A DNA stretch of 64,000 bases from assembly GCA_008729055.1 (NCBI GenBank), contig SDUX01000007.1, positions 5,377,009-5,441,008 on the forward strand. The letters are read 5' to 3'. The position numbers and the translations under genes are program-made. The number at the start of each line of letters is the position of its first letter. Positions within the stretch are counted from its first letter, which is position 1. The notes beneath the pieces were generated by a model that was not told the origin of the DNA, did not search any database, and was given only the letters and a program-made list of their open reading frames with translations. Source of the DNA: Pyropia haitanensis (lineage: Eukaryota > Rhodophyta > Bangiophyceae > Bangiales > Bangiaceae). Below are positions 54,512 to 64,000 of the stretch, one piece after another.

Positions 54512-56175
54512 GCGCAGCGGGAGGAGCGCGCCTCGGCGCAGCGGTTGAGGGGGAGCGGCCGAGCGTGGCCATGCGCGACTGTACAGTACCAACATGTGTG
54601 ACAGTTTGTAGTCGTCTGTATAGGAGCTGGAATGCATCTACATCCTACGTCCATCTTGGCGGCCTCCGTGGTCCTTCCTTGCCGCTGTCCGCGGTGCTTG
54701 TGATGGGCCTTGCGCGGGCTGTGCAAAGAGCATCGGCTGCCGGCTGATCTGACGCCGAGAAACGCTCTTAGACATAAGCAGTCGTTGGGCGCGAACAGAT
54801 GCGATGGTGTGGGGATTGCTTTTCCGAGAGAGGGTGTCCGCGAGAAGGCAGTGCGCAGACAGCTGTTATCACAAACTAGCGGGGATGTGTCGGCAATGGG
54901 CCCGGCTGGCAGCGGTCAGATCGCGTCGACCACCAAGTCCACTGTGGATGCGGTGCTCCGTGGCTGTAAGCAGCTTTTTGCGCCGAATTCCTACCCTATT
55001 GCGGCTCACGTCCCGGTGGACCGGCACCGCAGACGCCGTGGGAGTTGCAGAGGAAGAGCTTACACACGACTGGCCGTGTTGGAAGCGGAGCTGGGCGACA
55101 TGACACGGGGTCTGCCGCGACGCGGCTTGGCCACCTCGGCGGCGGGCCGCCCGCAATTGACCACCCCCCCCCCCGCACTGCCAATCAACGCCCGTCTGGG
55201 ACCGGGATCCGCCCGAAGTCCCCGGCCAGCGGTCTTGCATGTGGCGCCCCCCCCGCTCCCACAACAACCACCTCCCCCTCCCACGGAGGGACGGGGGAGC
55301 CCCCCCCCCCCCCCCCCCCCCCCCGCACCCCCCTTCCGGCCGCATGTGCCGCAGAGGGGACCCTCTCTCGACTTCGTTCATTTTCTTTTTTGTGAGGCGC
55401 GCGCGCCTAGCCACGGCGGCCGAGCCGCCGCCGCCGGGCACTTCGCATCTGGCGCGCGGCGGGCGGCGGCCAGGCAGTGCGGGCGGCCGCCCGCGGGCGG
55501 CGGCTCGTGGCGCCGCGGGCGTGGCGGCTTTGCTGCGTGTGTGGGGAGAGGGGGGGGGGGGTTGGGGGTGGCGGCGTGGGGGGGCGTGTGCACACTGCGC
55601 GGTGCCATTGGCCACTGGCCGGCGCTTTTGGATGGTTTGCCTTTGCCGCCGCCCGCGCCCACCAGCCACGGGCGCCCACGTTGGGGTAGCGGTGGGGCCT
55701 TTTGGGTGCGCGAGAGGTAGGTATAGGGTGGGGACGGCGGTCGCCCGCCCGCACCGAGGCGCGTGGCGGCGGCCGGGACGGACACTTGGTGGGGCGCACC
55801 TGCGCATCCCGCGTGCAGCGTCGCCGCGACGGGGTTGTCCCCGTTTCACGCCGCTTTTGTGGGCTGTGCTGCTGCCCTAGCTAGTGTCGGCCGTGGGCGC
55901 TGCGGGGGGTGGGAGCTTTTTTTGACGTGCACCGCCGCTGAGGCATACCTGTATCTGCGCGCAGCGCGCCCGCAGCGGACCCGCCGCCAGCGCGACACCG
56001 CCGCCACGACCGTCTCCCCGCGACTGGCTGCCCGCCTCGCCAGTCACGTCCCCACTCCACCACTTTTTGGGTTCCAACCGGCCAGCGCAGCGCCGCCTCT
56101 CCCCCTGCTCCCCCTCCACCACCCCCGTTCGATTCGCGCAGCGCTTTCCGCGGCAGCTCCCCCACGGCGGGCACG
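54512..56175. other. Upstream region of TOP1, no supported gene
   Basis: Moderate GC at 54560-55060, then GC-rich with a 20-base C-run at about 55305-55325 and a G-run at 55550-55561. The sequence nearest the TOP1 start (55950-56170) is C-rich leader. No recognised gene. Confidence 0.4.
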
Positions 56176-58557
56176 ATGCCGTCGTTTCTGGACGAGAGCG
56201 ACGAGGACTCGCGGCCGCTGGCCACCCTCGTCCGGGCGCCGGCCAACGGGGCGGGCGCGGCGAGCGCCGCCGCCGCCGCCGCCGCCGCCGTTGCCGCTGC
56301 CGGTGCGGTGGGGCGGGCCATGGTCGAGGACGAGGACGACGTGCCGCTGGCGTCGGTGGTGCGTCGATCCGGCGGGACCAAGCGGAAGAGCTCGGAGGCG
56401 CACCCTGCTTCGGCCGCCGCGGCGGGCGACAGCGACGACGCGGACGCTGCCGACGATGACGTGCCGCTGGTGCGGCGCACCGCCGCCGCGTCGCCGCCGG
56501 CGCGGAAGCGGGCGCGGCCGGCGGCGGAGGCGGCGGCGTCGGGGGCGTCGGCGACGCCGGCGGCGGGGAGCAAAGCCAAGGGCAAGGCCGCGGCGGCGGC
56601 GGCGCCCAAGGCGGTCACCAAGGTCAAGGCGGAGCGCCGCGTCGCGGGCGGGAAGACTAAGACGGAAGTGTCCACCGTGTCGCCTGACCACGCGGCGGGC
56701 TCCCCGCTGGGTGCTGCGTCTGGGGATGGGGAGAGTGGGGACGGCGGCTTTCGGTGGTGGGAGGCGGGGAACAAGACGGACGGGGAGGTCAAGTGGACGA
56801 CGCTTGAGCACAATGGCGTCTACTTCCCGCCCGAGTATGAGCCGCACGGGTTTCCGCTGCTGTACGACGGCAAGGAGCTGTACCTACCGCCGGCGGCGGA
56901 GGAGGTGGCCACCTTTTACGCGTCCAAGCTGCAGACGGACCACGTGCAAAAGGAGAAGTTCCGATCCAATTTCTTTGCTGACTTCAAGGCTCTCCTCGCG
57001 GACACCCCGTTTGCCAAGGTGATCACCAGCCTGGAGAGGTGTGACTTCAGCCGCATCGAGGCCCACTTGGAGGACGAGAAGGCCAAGAAGAAGGCGGAGA
57101 AGAAGGCGCAGACGACGGCGGAGCGCAAGGAGGCTCGTGAGGCCGAGGCCGAGCGTGTGCGTCAGTTCACTGTCGCGCTGGTGGACGGTCGCGAAGAGAC
57201 GGTGGGCAACTTCCGCGTCGAGCCACCCAACCTGTTCCTCGGTCGCGGTGACCACCCACTGACGGGTAAGGTCAAGCGTCGCATTCAGCCCGAGGACGTG
57301 ACGCTAAACCTGGGCCCCAACGCGCCCGTCCCCGAGTGCCCTGTTCCCGGTCATAAGTGGGGCAAGATCATTCACAACAGCTGCGTGACGTGGCTGGCTG
57401 GCTGGAAGGATTCGATCACGGGTGGCTACAAGTACGTGTGGCTGTCGGCCGGGTCGGCGTTCAAGGGGATGAGCGACCACGCCAAGTTTGAGAAGGCTCG
57501 GCAGCTTAAGTCGTGCATCGCCTCTATCCGCAAGGAGTACCGCAAGGGCTGGGCCGCCAAAGGGAAGGAGGTTCGCCAGCGTTCCACAGCCCTGTACCTG
57601 ATTGACAAGCTGGCGCTGCGGGTGGGCAACGAGAAGGCCGAAGACGAGGCGGACACGGTCGGCTGCTGTTCGTTGCGGGTGGAGCACCTCAAGTTCACGC
57701 CCCCCACCACTGTGTCGTTTGACTTTTTGGGCAAGGACTCGATCCGCTATGAAAACGCGGTGGAGGTGGACAAGGCGGTGTTCTTCAACTTGCAGCTGTT
57801 TTGCCGGAATAAACAGCCGTCGGACAACATCTTTCACCGGCTGAGCGTGACCAGCCTGAACGACTACCTCAAGCAGCTCATGCCAGGCCTTTCGGCCAAG
57901 GTGTTCCGCACGTTTAACGCGTCGGTGACCCTGGCTGAGTGCCTGCAAGGTGACCCTGGCGAGACGGTGACGGACAAGGTGGCGTTTTACAATAAGCAGA
58001 ACAAGGTGGTGGCGGAGCTGTGCAACCACGTGCGGACGCTGCCCAGTGGGCACAAGGGCCAGATGCAGAAGCTGGAGGCCCGCCGTGCGGAAGCGGTCGC
58101 CTGGGTCAAGGAGCTGAAACGCGGGCTGGCCAAATGGAATAAGGGCGGCAAAGGCGCCAAGGCTGGCGCCGCCTCCTCTCCGGCTGTGGAGGTTACCCAG
58201 TACATGCCAGTCAAGCCTGAGATTCTTGAGTCGATGACTGCCGACGAGAAGGCGCAGGAGAGAAAACGGGCGGCGGAGTTGCCGAAGGTGCCGTCGGTGA
58301 AGAGCATGCGGGGCGACCAGCTGAAGTCCCACCTCAAGCGCGCCGAGGAGCGGCTGGCCAAGCTCACCTCAGATATGGAGATGAAGGAGGACCTCCAGAC
58401 GGTGGCGCTGGGCACCAGCAAGCAAAACTACCTGGACCCGCGCATTACCGTGGCTTGGTGCAAGGCCAACGAGGTGCCCGTGGAGAAGATCTTTGCCAAG
58501 ACTCTGATGACCAAGTTCTCCTGGGCGATGGCCGAGAGCTCCTCTTTTGTCTTTTAA
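56176..58557 (+). CDS. TOP1: DNA topoisomerase I (type IB)
   Basis: Nuclear enzyme that relaxes supercoils by a transient 3'-phosphotyrosyl nick. 793 residues, one exon; ATG 56176 starts MPSFLDESDEDSRPLATLV. Residues 1-190 are Ala/Ser/Lys-rich with acidic patches and repeats of the DEDDVPLA/DDDVPLV type, the usual disordered nuclear-targeting tail. The core begins near residue 193 (WWEAGNKTDGEVKWTTLEHNGVYFPPEYEPHG). Active-site residues are all present: Arg482 (DKLALRVGNEK), Lys520 (FLGKDSIRY), Arg578 (KVFRTFNAS), His618 (LCNHVR) and the nucleophile Tyr752 (SKQNYLDPRITVAWCK). They correspond to human Arg488, Lys532, Arg590, His632 and Tyr723. A Lys/Glu-rich linker coiled coil lies before the C-terminal domain. 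Gene intact, no frame problem. It is one of the best-supported genes here. Confidence 0.98.
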   Translation: MPSFLDESDEDSRPLATLVRAPANGAGAASAAAAAAAAVAAAGAVGRAMVEDEDDVPLASVVRRSGGTKRKSSEAHPASAAAAGDSDDADAADDDVPLVRRTAAASPPARKRARPAAEAAASGASATPAAGSKAKGKAAAAAAPKAVTKVKAERRVAGGKTKTEVSTVSPDHAAGSPLGAASGDGESGDGGFRWWEAGNKTDGEVKWTTLEHNGVYFPPEYEPHGFPLLYDGKELYLPPAAEEVATFYASKLQTDHVQKEKFRSNFFADFKALLADTPFAKVITSLERCDFSRIEAHLEDEKAKKKAEKKAQTTAERKEAREAEAERVRQFTVALVDGREETVGNFRVEPPNLFLGRGDHPLTGKVKRRIQPEDVTLNLGPNAPVPECPVPGHKWGKIIHNSCVTWLAGWKDSITGGYKYVWLSAGSAFKGMSDHAKFEKARQLKSCIASIRKEYRKGWAAKGKEVRQRSTALYLIDKLALRVGNEKAEDEADTVGCCSLRVEHLKFTPPTTVSFDFLGKDSIRYENAVEVDKAVFFNLQLFCRNKQPSDNIFHRLSVTSLNDYLKQLMPGLSAKVFRTFNASVTLAECLQGDPGETVTDKVAFYNKQNKVVAELCNHVRTLPSGHKGQMQKLEARRAEAVAWVKELKRGLAKWNKGGKGAKAGAASSPAVEVTQYMPVKPEILESMTADEKAQERKRAAELPKVPSVKSMRGDQLKSHLKRAEERLAKLTSDMEMKEDLQTVALGTSKQNYLDPRITVAWCKANEVPVEKIFAKTLMTKFSWAMAESSSFVF

Positions 58558-59475
58558 GGGGTGCAGGGGTGTGTGGAGATGATGGAGATGGGGAGGAGCA
58601 GTCGGCCGCCGTTTCGAGTGGATGTTGGGGACCGTCTCGGCACGGCCGGGTGGTTCCTGCCATCTATCGTCACTGATTTTATATTTTCCGCCGTTCCCTG
58701 CGCTGCCCTCTTGGCCTTTCGTATTTGCCGGGTGCGCACGGGATTCTATCCAGACGTGTTCTAGTCGAGTGCCGCCATGCAATGGGAGCGGCGACGGGTA
58801 ACGCTGTGACCGATAGTGCCTTTGGTTGGTGCCGTGACGTCTGGGCTCAGCGCCACTCCGACGTGCGGGCTTTTTGGTCTCAGCAACGCCTGGCCCGCTC
58901 TGCAGAGGTAAGGGGCACTCCTTCGTCCATCTGTATCTCATGGGCTCCTGGATTGTTCCCAGTAACTGTGACAGCCCGGGATGTACCCATCATGGCTAGC
59001 ATGTGGACAACATTGTATGCGCCATGAGGCAGGCCAGCCGTGCAGCGACGTAAACGGTTGGTCGACCTACACCCGGACAAGAGACCGGAACACTGACCAG
59101 CCCGGTTTCACCTGGATGAGGACGCGTGTCATGATCTGTGCGCAACGGTTGCCGTCCGGGGCGCCCATACGGCTCGTTAAGACTCACTTGGGAGCGCAGG
59201 ATGGCTGGGACACGTGCCGCGAGCACTGTCAATGGGCGGCACTTGACAAAAGGCTGTCCAGTTTAAGCGATCCGGACCGGTCGCGAAAAAGGGATCAGAC
59301 AGCCCGTGGTGCACGCGCCCTTCACAAGACCTCGAGCCCCACTTCACACACACATCGCCACACAGTCTAGGGAACAACACAAACACAATGCCACAGTCTA
59401 GGGAACGAAAGCAAAAAAAAAAAAACATGCTTCACGTCCAGCACCCCCCGTCGGCTACGGTGCAGCTTGAGCTGC
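58558..59475. other. Convergent spacer, TOP1 / FKBP12
   Basis: About 0.9 kb. Moderate GC, T-rich 3' sequence of TOP1 at 58660-58700, a 15-base direct repeat CACAGTCTAGGGAAC at about 59361 and 59391, and an A-run at 59413-59425. No gene supported. Confidence 0.45.
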
Positions 59476-60140
59476 TCAGTTGAAGGACAGCAGCTCAACG
59501 TCAAAGATGAGCGTCGACGCCGGCGGGATCACCGGCGGGAAGCCGCGGTCGCCGTACGCATAGTCCGGGGAGCAGGTCAGCTTGGCGCGCTGGCCGACGC
59601 TCATCTGCGCCACGCCCTCGTCCCACGCGCGGATCACCTGAGCGGCGGCGCACCAGCAGCCAAACGAAGGGAACACAGCAGCGCCGGCAGCATCCAAGCA
59701 TACCACAGAATGCCCAAGGGCCAGGAGAACCGTCAATGATCAGCTCTGCCTGGTGATACTGCCTGTCCAGCGAGCGCACCCACACGCACGCCAGACGCGG
59801 TGGCCACTCGAGACTGTCGCAGCGCTCAGACCCGGGCTGGGGCTTTGAAGCCCCCCCACGCCAGGCAGTCTGCCGCTGCGACCACCCCGCTCCCGCCCCG
59901 CCACCCCACAGCCCCCCTTCTCGCGCGCACGCGCACTGCACCGTGCCCCCCGCGAGAGCCGTGTCCCACAAAACGTACCTGCCCTTGGCCAATCTTGAAC
60001 GTAAACGGCTCGCCGCGGTCTCGGGAGCTGTCAAACTTGTTCCCGTTGGTCAGCGTCCCCGTGTAGTGCACCTTGACCGTCGAGCCCGGCGGGGGCTTGC
60101 GCCCGTCGCCGGCGGAGATGGTCTCTACCTGGACACCCAT
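59476..60140 (-). CDS. FKBP12-type peptidyl-prolyl isomerase (two exons)
   Basis: Small cytosolic FK506/rapamycin-binding prolyl isomerase. Exon 1 is 60140-59979 and exon 2 is 59637-59476; the product is 107 residues, the normal FKBP12 length. It starts [19 protein letters not shown], with [22 protein letters not shown] and FTFKIGQGQ in exon 1. Exon 2 opens [20 protein letters not shown] and continues [19 protein letters not shown] to FDVELLSFN. Pocket residues expected for drug binding and catalysis are present: Tyr26-type (VHYTG), Phe in FKIG, Val-Ile-x-x-Trp (VIRAW), Tyr in DYAYG and Phe99-type (IFDVELL). No signal or extra domain, so cytosolic. Intron phase 0. ATG 60138-60140 is chosen over one three codons upstream because the family starts MGVQVE. 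Confidence 0.97.
59638..59978 (-). other. Intron of FKBP12
   Basis: GT-AG intron, phase 0, 341 bases. Donor GGGCAG|GTACGT, acceptor CCGCTCAG|GTGATCC (minus strand). The splice joins KIGQGQ to VIRAWDEG, the conserved FKBP core. Confidence 0.95.
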
Positions 60141-61085
60141 GGTCAACAAGAACGCGGGGCGGTGCTACGGCGGGGGGGGGGGATGGAAAGACGGCAGCAG
60201 CAGGGGAACGGGGGCAGGCGGGCGAGCGGGGGGATCATTAACGGGGGGTGCGCCGGCGATACCGTGCGGTCGGGCAGCTGCGCAGGCAGTCAACGGCAGC
60301 GCTCACGCACCACCAGCTCAAGTGCCCCGCTGGCGTGGCGTCGGCGGGCCGACTGTGGCGGACGAGGGGCCCCCCCAGGCGGCGTCGCTCCCGATCCGTT
60401 CAAGACGTCGTGGTCAACGACAGCTGAAGTGACAGCAGCACCAATGTGTGAGCGACCACAGCTGAAAGTGTGCGGGATTGCGGTCAGATACGCGCAGGTC
60501 GCATCTGGTCGTTGCGGTGGACCAGTCAGATCGCGCATGAGGACGTCGCAGGGCTTGTGCCATGGTGCCACGTTTACACAATGCCCGCCAGACGACCTCA
60601 ACGGCTGATGAGGGTCTGCTCAGAAATGAAAGACGTCAGCACTCTTGGAGGGGTCACACGACGCCTGTCTGTGAGTCTTCCGAGAGAGGCGGCACCGCCT
60701 CGTGTCGGCGTCCGTTTGATGGTCGATTTATCCATTTTCATCTGGACAAACGCCTCAACGACGGGTTGTTTCATTGGTTCGTTTCGAAACACGTCACGAA
60801 CGTAGCACGTACAGCCATTGAGAGCGCTTTTTCTGCACCGCAATTAGGAATCCGGGACCGCTATCGAGTAGTACCGCAGCCTCGATCCCCGTCCGCCAAC
60901 ACAGCCGGAGAACCGATGAGCGGATGAGCGAAAGACACGGTCCAGTATACACCCTCTCACGGGTGCCTGAGGGGGGCTTAGTGTATACCTGCGTCCAGGC
61001 TCTCAAATCGCCGGTTTAGTATACAGGCTCTCACGGCCTCTCTGGGGCACCCCTCCGAAATCACCTCGGGCACCCCCCCACCACC
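60141..61085. other. Upstream region of FKBP12, no supported gene
   Basis: GC falls after 60430. Between 60935 and 61050 three AGTATAC sequences lie next to CTCTCACGG/GGTGCC-type segments (GTCCAGTATACACCCTCTCA, TTAGTATACAGGCTCTCA), a possible short dispersed or tandem repeat. No coding family recognised. Confidence 0.4.
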
Positions 61086-62100
61086 GTGAGGCACGCCTCG
61101 TTGGCCGGCGCGCCTGGCTGGCAATTGCCCGGCTGGAAATTTTTTGGCTGTCTCGCTCGTCGGGTAACCGTGTGTTCCCGCCAGTTTGTACGTCTACGCT
61201 TCTACGCGCGCGATCTGGTGGCCCGCTCGTCGTGGTCGCCACGCATCGCCTCCCCATGGCGCGTCACCGGCGGGCGGGGCGGCACCGGCGGGGCGGCTGC
61301 GGTCCCCGCGGCCGCCCCGGTCGGCACGGTTGCCCCCGCCACCCCGGCCGCCCCCGCCACCCCGGCCGCCCCAGCTACCCCGGCCGCCCCCGCCACCCCT
61401 GCCTCCCCGGCAGCCGCAGGCTGCTCCGGCCGCCCCGCGCAGCATTGGTAGCCCCACCGGCTGCGGCGCTCGGCAGCAGCCGCTACCCTAGCCGCACTTT
61501 ACGCCGCTGCTCCCGTGGTGGCAGTGGCCGCCGCCGCCTCGGCCGCCGCAGCCGTCGCGGTGGCCCCGGTGGCGGCCGCTGCCGTCCTCCGCCGCCTGTG
61601 TCTCCTACGCGGCCGCGACCGCCGCAACCCGTCACCGCTGCCCCCGCGGCTGCGGCTGCGGCCGCTGGGGCAATCACCGCCGCCGCCCACCGCCACGGGT
61701 CTGGCGACGGCGGCAGCGGTGGAGGCGGCGGCGGCGGCGGCAGCCGCTTGCCAACGCTGCCCCTGCAGCCGCTGCCACGGCGGCAGCGGCCACCGCCGCT
61801 GCTGCGCACCACCGCTTGCATCGCGGTTGCGGCGGCGGCGGCTGCCGCCGCTCCCCCCCCGCGCGACCGTCGTGGCAGCGCCGTCTGCCGCCACTCCCAC
61901 ACTCCACCGCCACTGCCCCGGCCGGTGGGGGGGGCTGACGCCGCCGCCGCGCACTGCGGTCTCCCCCCTGACGCGACCGCGGCAGGCTGGCGCCCGCGCC
62001 GCGGCGAGCCGCCTCCCCTGACGCTGGTTGAGGCGGCCGGGCAGCAAGACGACTGTGGCGACCAGCTCCTCACATGGCAGGCAGAGATATTTGATTAAAA
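61086..62100. other. Ala/Pro low-complexity GC block
   Basis: Open frames on both strands encode Ala, Pro, Arg or Gly-rich sequence only. Contains an 18-base repeat (next entry). A chance-coding GC island is the simplest reading; an Ala-rich gene cannot be excluded. Confidence 0.3.
61336..61406. repeat. CCCCGGCCGCCCCCGCCA tandem repeat
   Basis: About four copies of an 18-base unit that would encode PATPAA in one frame. Third copy has CAGCTA instead of CCGCCA. Confidence 0.75.
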
Positions 62101-63024
62101 TTACAATCCAAGCGATTATTCCATGGAGGTCAACAGTACATACAGATCCGACTTGACTCACATCTCCTGGCCTATCTGGCGAATCAGATGTCCAATTCGT
62201 CCAACCTGATAGGCTGTTGCACAATCTGAACTGGGCGAGATGAAGATTGTAGTACTGAATCAATTGTTTCCGGAGATGGGATTACAATATTTGACTCTGA
62301 ACCCATCCTGGTCAGCGACTTGCGACTGCCAACGCCGAAGACTGAAGCGCCGGCGTCTGACGCCCCCCTCCACCCCGCCTCGGTCGCCCGCTTCGCCGTT
62401 TTACGCTCTCCGAGCAGACTTGGTGGATATGTATGCCTTGTCTCCGACTCCTATCAGTGTTGAGAGCGCGCCTGCACACACGTCTGTCACGGCCGCGACC
62501 ACAACGGTTTCATGGAGGGCCGAAGTGCATCACCCTCACACCACTGGTTCCGCCGCTCGGGCGCGCTCGTGACGGTGAAACGCCGTCAGTTGTGCCTTTT
62601 TGGCGTTCCCAATGGTCCACGCTCCATCAGCCATTAATTTTTTTTTCAGTAAATAGCGCTGACAAGCGCCGCCGGTCCGTTATGGTGTGACCTGTTGCTC
62701 GGTATGTACGTGCATGTGGAGTACATAGGACCCGCGGAGCTGGAGGGATCCGTCATTCCCGAGTAAACTGGTGACGCTGCGACTATTGATGTATCTTTTT
62801 ATTGCTCTGCACCATCATGGGGGACAGAAAAAGCCAGGAACTTGGGGAGGGAAGCGCTTCATGCTATAAACGCCCCGCCTCCCAGAGCTTTTTGGTGGTT
62901 CACCGTCCTCTTTTCTTGCACAGACACTGAGGGTATGAGTACCTGGTGGCGTACAATTGCTCAAAGTGGTTGGACGGCTTGCCGGGGTCCGGACATTGTT
63001 GAACCTGTGCAAAGGGTGGCGCTT
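62101..63024. other. Lower-GC region, no supported gene
   Basis: The most AT-rich part of the window (for example 62090-62290 and 62630-62660). It shows no conserved frame. A T-run with TTAATTTTTTTTTCAGT is at about 62634-62650. Confidence 0.4.
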
Positions 63025-63303
63025 TGGGCAATGTCGCGCAGCTGGACGCGCCCATAGCGCCGATGAGAACCACAAATGTAGTGGAGGAGGTCTGCTGTAC
63101 TGTTGGGATCTGAGAACTGTAGCTTCTAGTGCGCGAGACCACTGTGGGGCGTTAGACAGCCTGTCGAGGCTACCTGTCCAGAATGGTCACTTTGGGGGTC
63201 TGTGTGACCCACTTCCCGACGTTTGCGAAACATTTTGAGCACATAACCGTACTCAGCGACGTCGGTTTAGTCGATTGAGCATGCTTCAGAAAAGTTGGTG
63301 AAC
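63025..63303 (+). pseudogene. Decayed coding fragment, left arm of inverted duplication
   Basis: Matches the reverse complement of 63390-63668 over its full length with substitutions and few indels. Translated in the frame shared by both arms, it gives AQLDAPIAPMRT, GYLSRM, THFPTF and FEHITVLSDV, with several stops. The family is not recognised; a transposable-element protein is one possibility. Confidence 0.6.
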
Positions 63304-63389
63304 TAGTCCTTGGCTCGTGTTACACGTCGTGACGCTGCCCCACACACACCTCGGTGCAATGCGTCACACGCCGCTACAACGCGTTTCAG

Positions 63390-63668
63390 AAAGTGAAGCA
63401 AAAATTTCTCAAGCTGTTCCCATCAGACTAATTCGATGACGCTGAGCACGAGTATGTGCTCAGAAAGTGTCGCAAACGTCGAGAAGTGGGTGATATGGGC
63501 CCCCAAAATGTCCATTCTGGACAGGTAGGCGTGATAGGCCTTCCAACGCCCCACAGCGCTCTCATCCTTCAAAAACTACATCTATCAGATCTAGACAGTG
63601 TACTCAGCTACCTCCATAGCTTTTTGCACTCTCAACTGCGCTGTGGGCGCAACCAGCTGCGCCGCAAT
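63390..63668 (-). pseudogene. Decayed coding fragment, right arm of inverted duplication
   Basis: Minus strand, same frame as the left arm: AQLVAPTAQLRVQKAMEVAE, FLKDESAVGRWKAYHAYLSR, MDILGAHITHFSTFATLSEH and ILVLSVIELV, then WEQLEKFLLHFLKRVVAAC inside the spacer. Stops interrupt it, but less often than in the left arm, so this is the better preserved copy. No catalytic motif was recognised. Confidence 0.6.
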
Positions 63669-64000
63669 GCATACCACCGTATCAGCAGTGAGTCAGTCAC
63701 CAATGAGTGAACTGCAGAGTGCTTTCTTTGCATGTTTACGGCTCAGTGGCCAACAGGTACCTCTGGTCTTAGCGTTCATTAATCAAGGTAGACCCATTGC
63801 GCTCAAAAGCGCTCGGAGCGGGCGCCTATAGCGCTTCTGCCACCCAGCCTCTCGACATTCCTGTCGGCCGTACGGGTGCACGACGCCAGATGTGTGCACC
63901 AATAGATTCAGCGTGATCATTTTACCCAGATATGACTACCTCTTCCCACGGTATGGCTCTCATGCTCTCTATATTCAGGCCCATACTGCACAGCGGATGA
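63669..64000. other. Window end, no supported gene
   Basis: Moderate GC. A pair of near-palindromes GCGCTC...GAGCGGGCGC lies at about 63800-63823. Nothing coding is seen. Confidence 0.4.

Noticed and set aside
52998..54572. A 524-codon minus-strand frame opposite the Ala/Pro-rich gene
   Set aside because: It is Arg/Pro-rich complement of the plus-strand frame. The plus strand has better helical periodicity and a leader-like pyrimidine tract.
1..64000. CRISPR arrays, rRNA and tRNA genes
   Set aside because: No regular spaced repeats, no rRNA core sequences and no tRNA with both A/B box-like motifs and a foldable cloverleaf were seen. A few GTTCGA sequences lie inside coding sequence.

Overview
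The window looks like nuclear DNA of a eukaryote with a very GC-rich, intron-poor genome. The best fit is a bangiophyte red alga of the Porphyra/Pyropia type. The reasons are third-position GC close to saturation, long Ala/Gly/Pro/Arg-rich inserts, very long G and C homopolymers, single-exon genes up to 7.6 kb, a few short GT-AG introns of 0.26-0.55 kb, and a Hint-domain protein that is not Hedgehog. The set of universal eukaryotic genes (NOT1, topoisomerase IB, NEDD8, FKBP12, EME1) rules out a prokaryote. The species assignment is inference; no marker in the window fixes it.

Layout. 0.37-1.9 kb (-): class I/II PLP aminotransferase. 3.6-6.0 kb (-): secreted tyrosinase with a 9-residue tandem repeat and a Cys-rich tail. 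7.3-10.6 kb (+): three-exon EF-G-like GTPase with a poor NKxD motif. 11.0-13.2 kb: two TIR transposable elements placed head to tail and sharing one CTAG. 13.4-15.6 kb (+): EME1/MMS4-like partner of the MUS81 nuclease, interrupted by homopolymer frame changes. 15.9-18.0 kb (-): Hint-domain protein. 19.4-20.2 kb (+): small unknown gene. 22.2-24.7 kb (+): BTB-BACK-MATH-like protein. 25.8-26.5 kb (-): two-exon NEDD8/RUB1. 29.4-37.0 kb (+): CNOT1/NOT1, the largest gene. 37.7-39.4 kb (-): five-finger C2H2 protein. 39.4-47.5 kb: gene-poor and repeat-bearing. 47.5-47.9 kb (-): SELENOK-like small membrane protein. 49.2-54.5 kb: a G/T-rich satellite flanked by two weakly supported Ala/Pro-rich genes. 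56.2-58.6 kb (+): DNA topoisomerase IB. 59.5-60.1 kb (-): two-exon FKBP12. 60.1-64.0 kb: lower-GC, no solid gene, ending in a large inverted duplication of a decayed coding fragment.

The genes form no operon or cluster; most are housekeeping genes in alternating orientation with divergent or convergent spacers. NEDD8 plus a BTB adaptor (cullin-type ubiquitylation), CNOT1 (mRNA deadenylation), EME1 (recombination) and TOP1 (supercoil relaxation) are ordinary nuclear functions.

The most interesting material is non-coding or structural: the paired TIR elements with a shared CTAG target, the inverted decayed ORF at 63 kb, the 45.8/46.4 kb duplication and the 50-51.4 kb satellite. Frame changes located at G/C homopolymers recur in at least five genes. 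They should be treated as probable sequence or assembly errors until checked. I did not find a convincing new multi-gene system.
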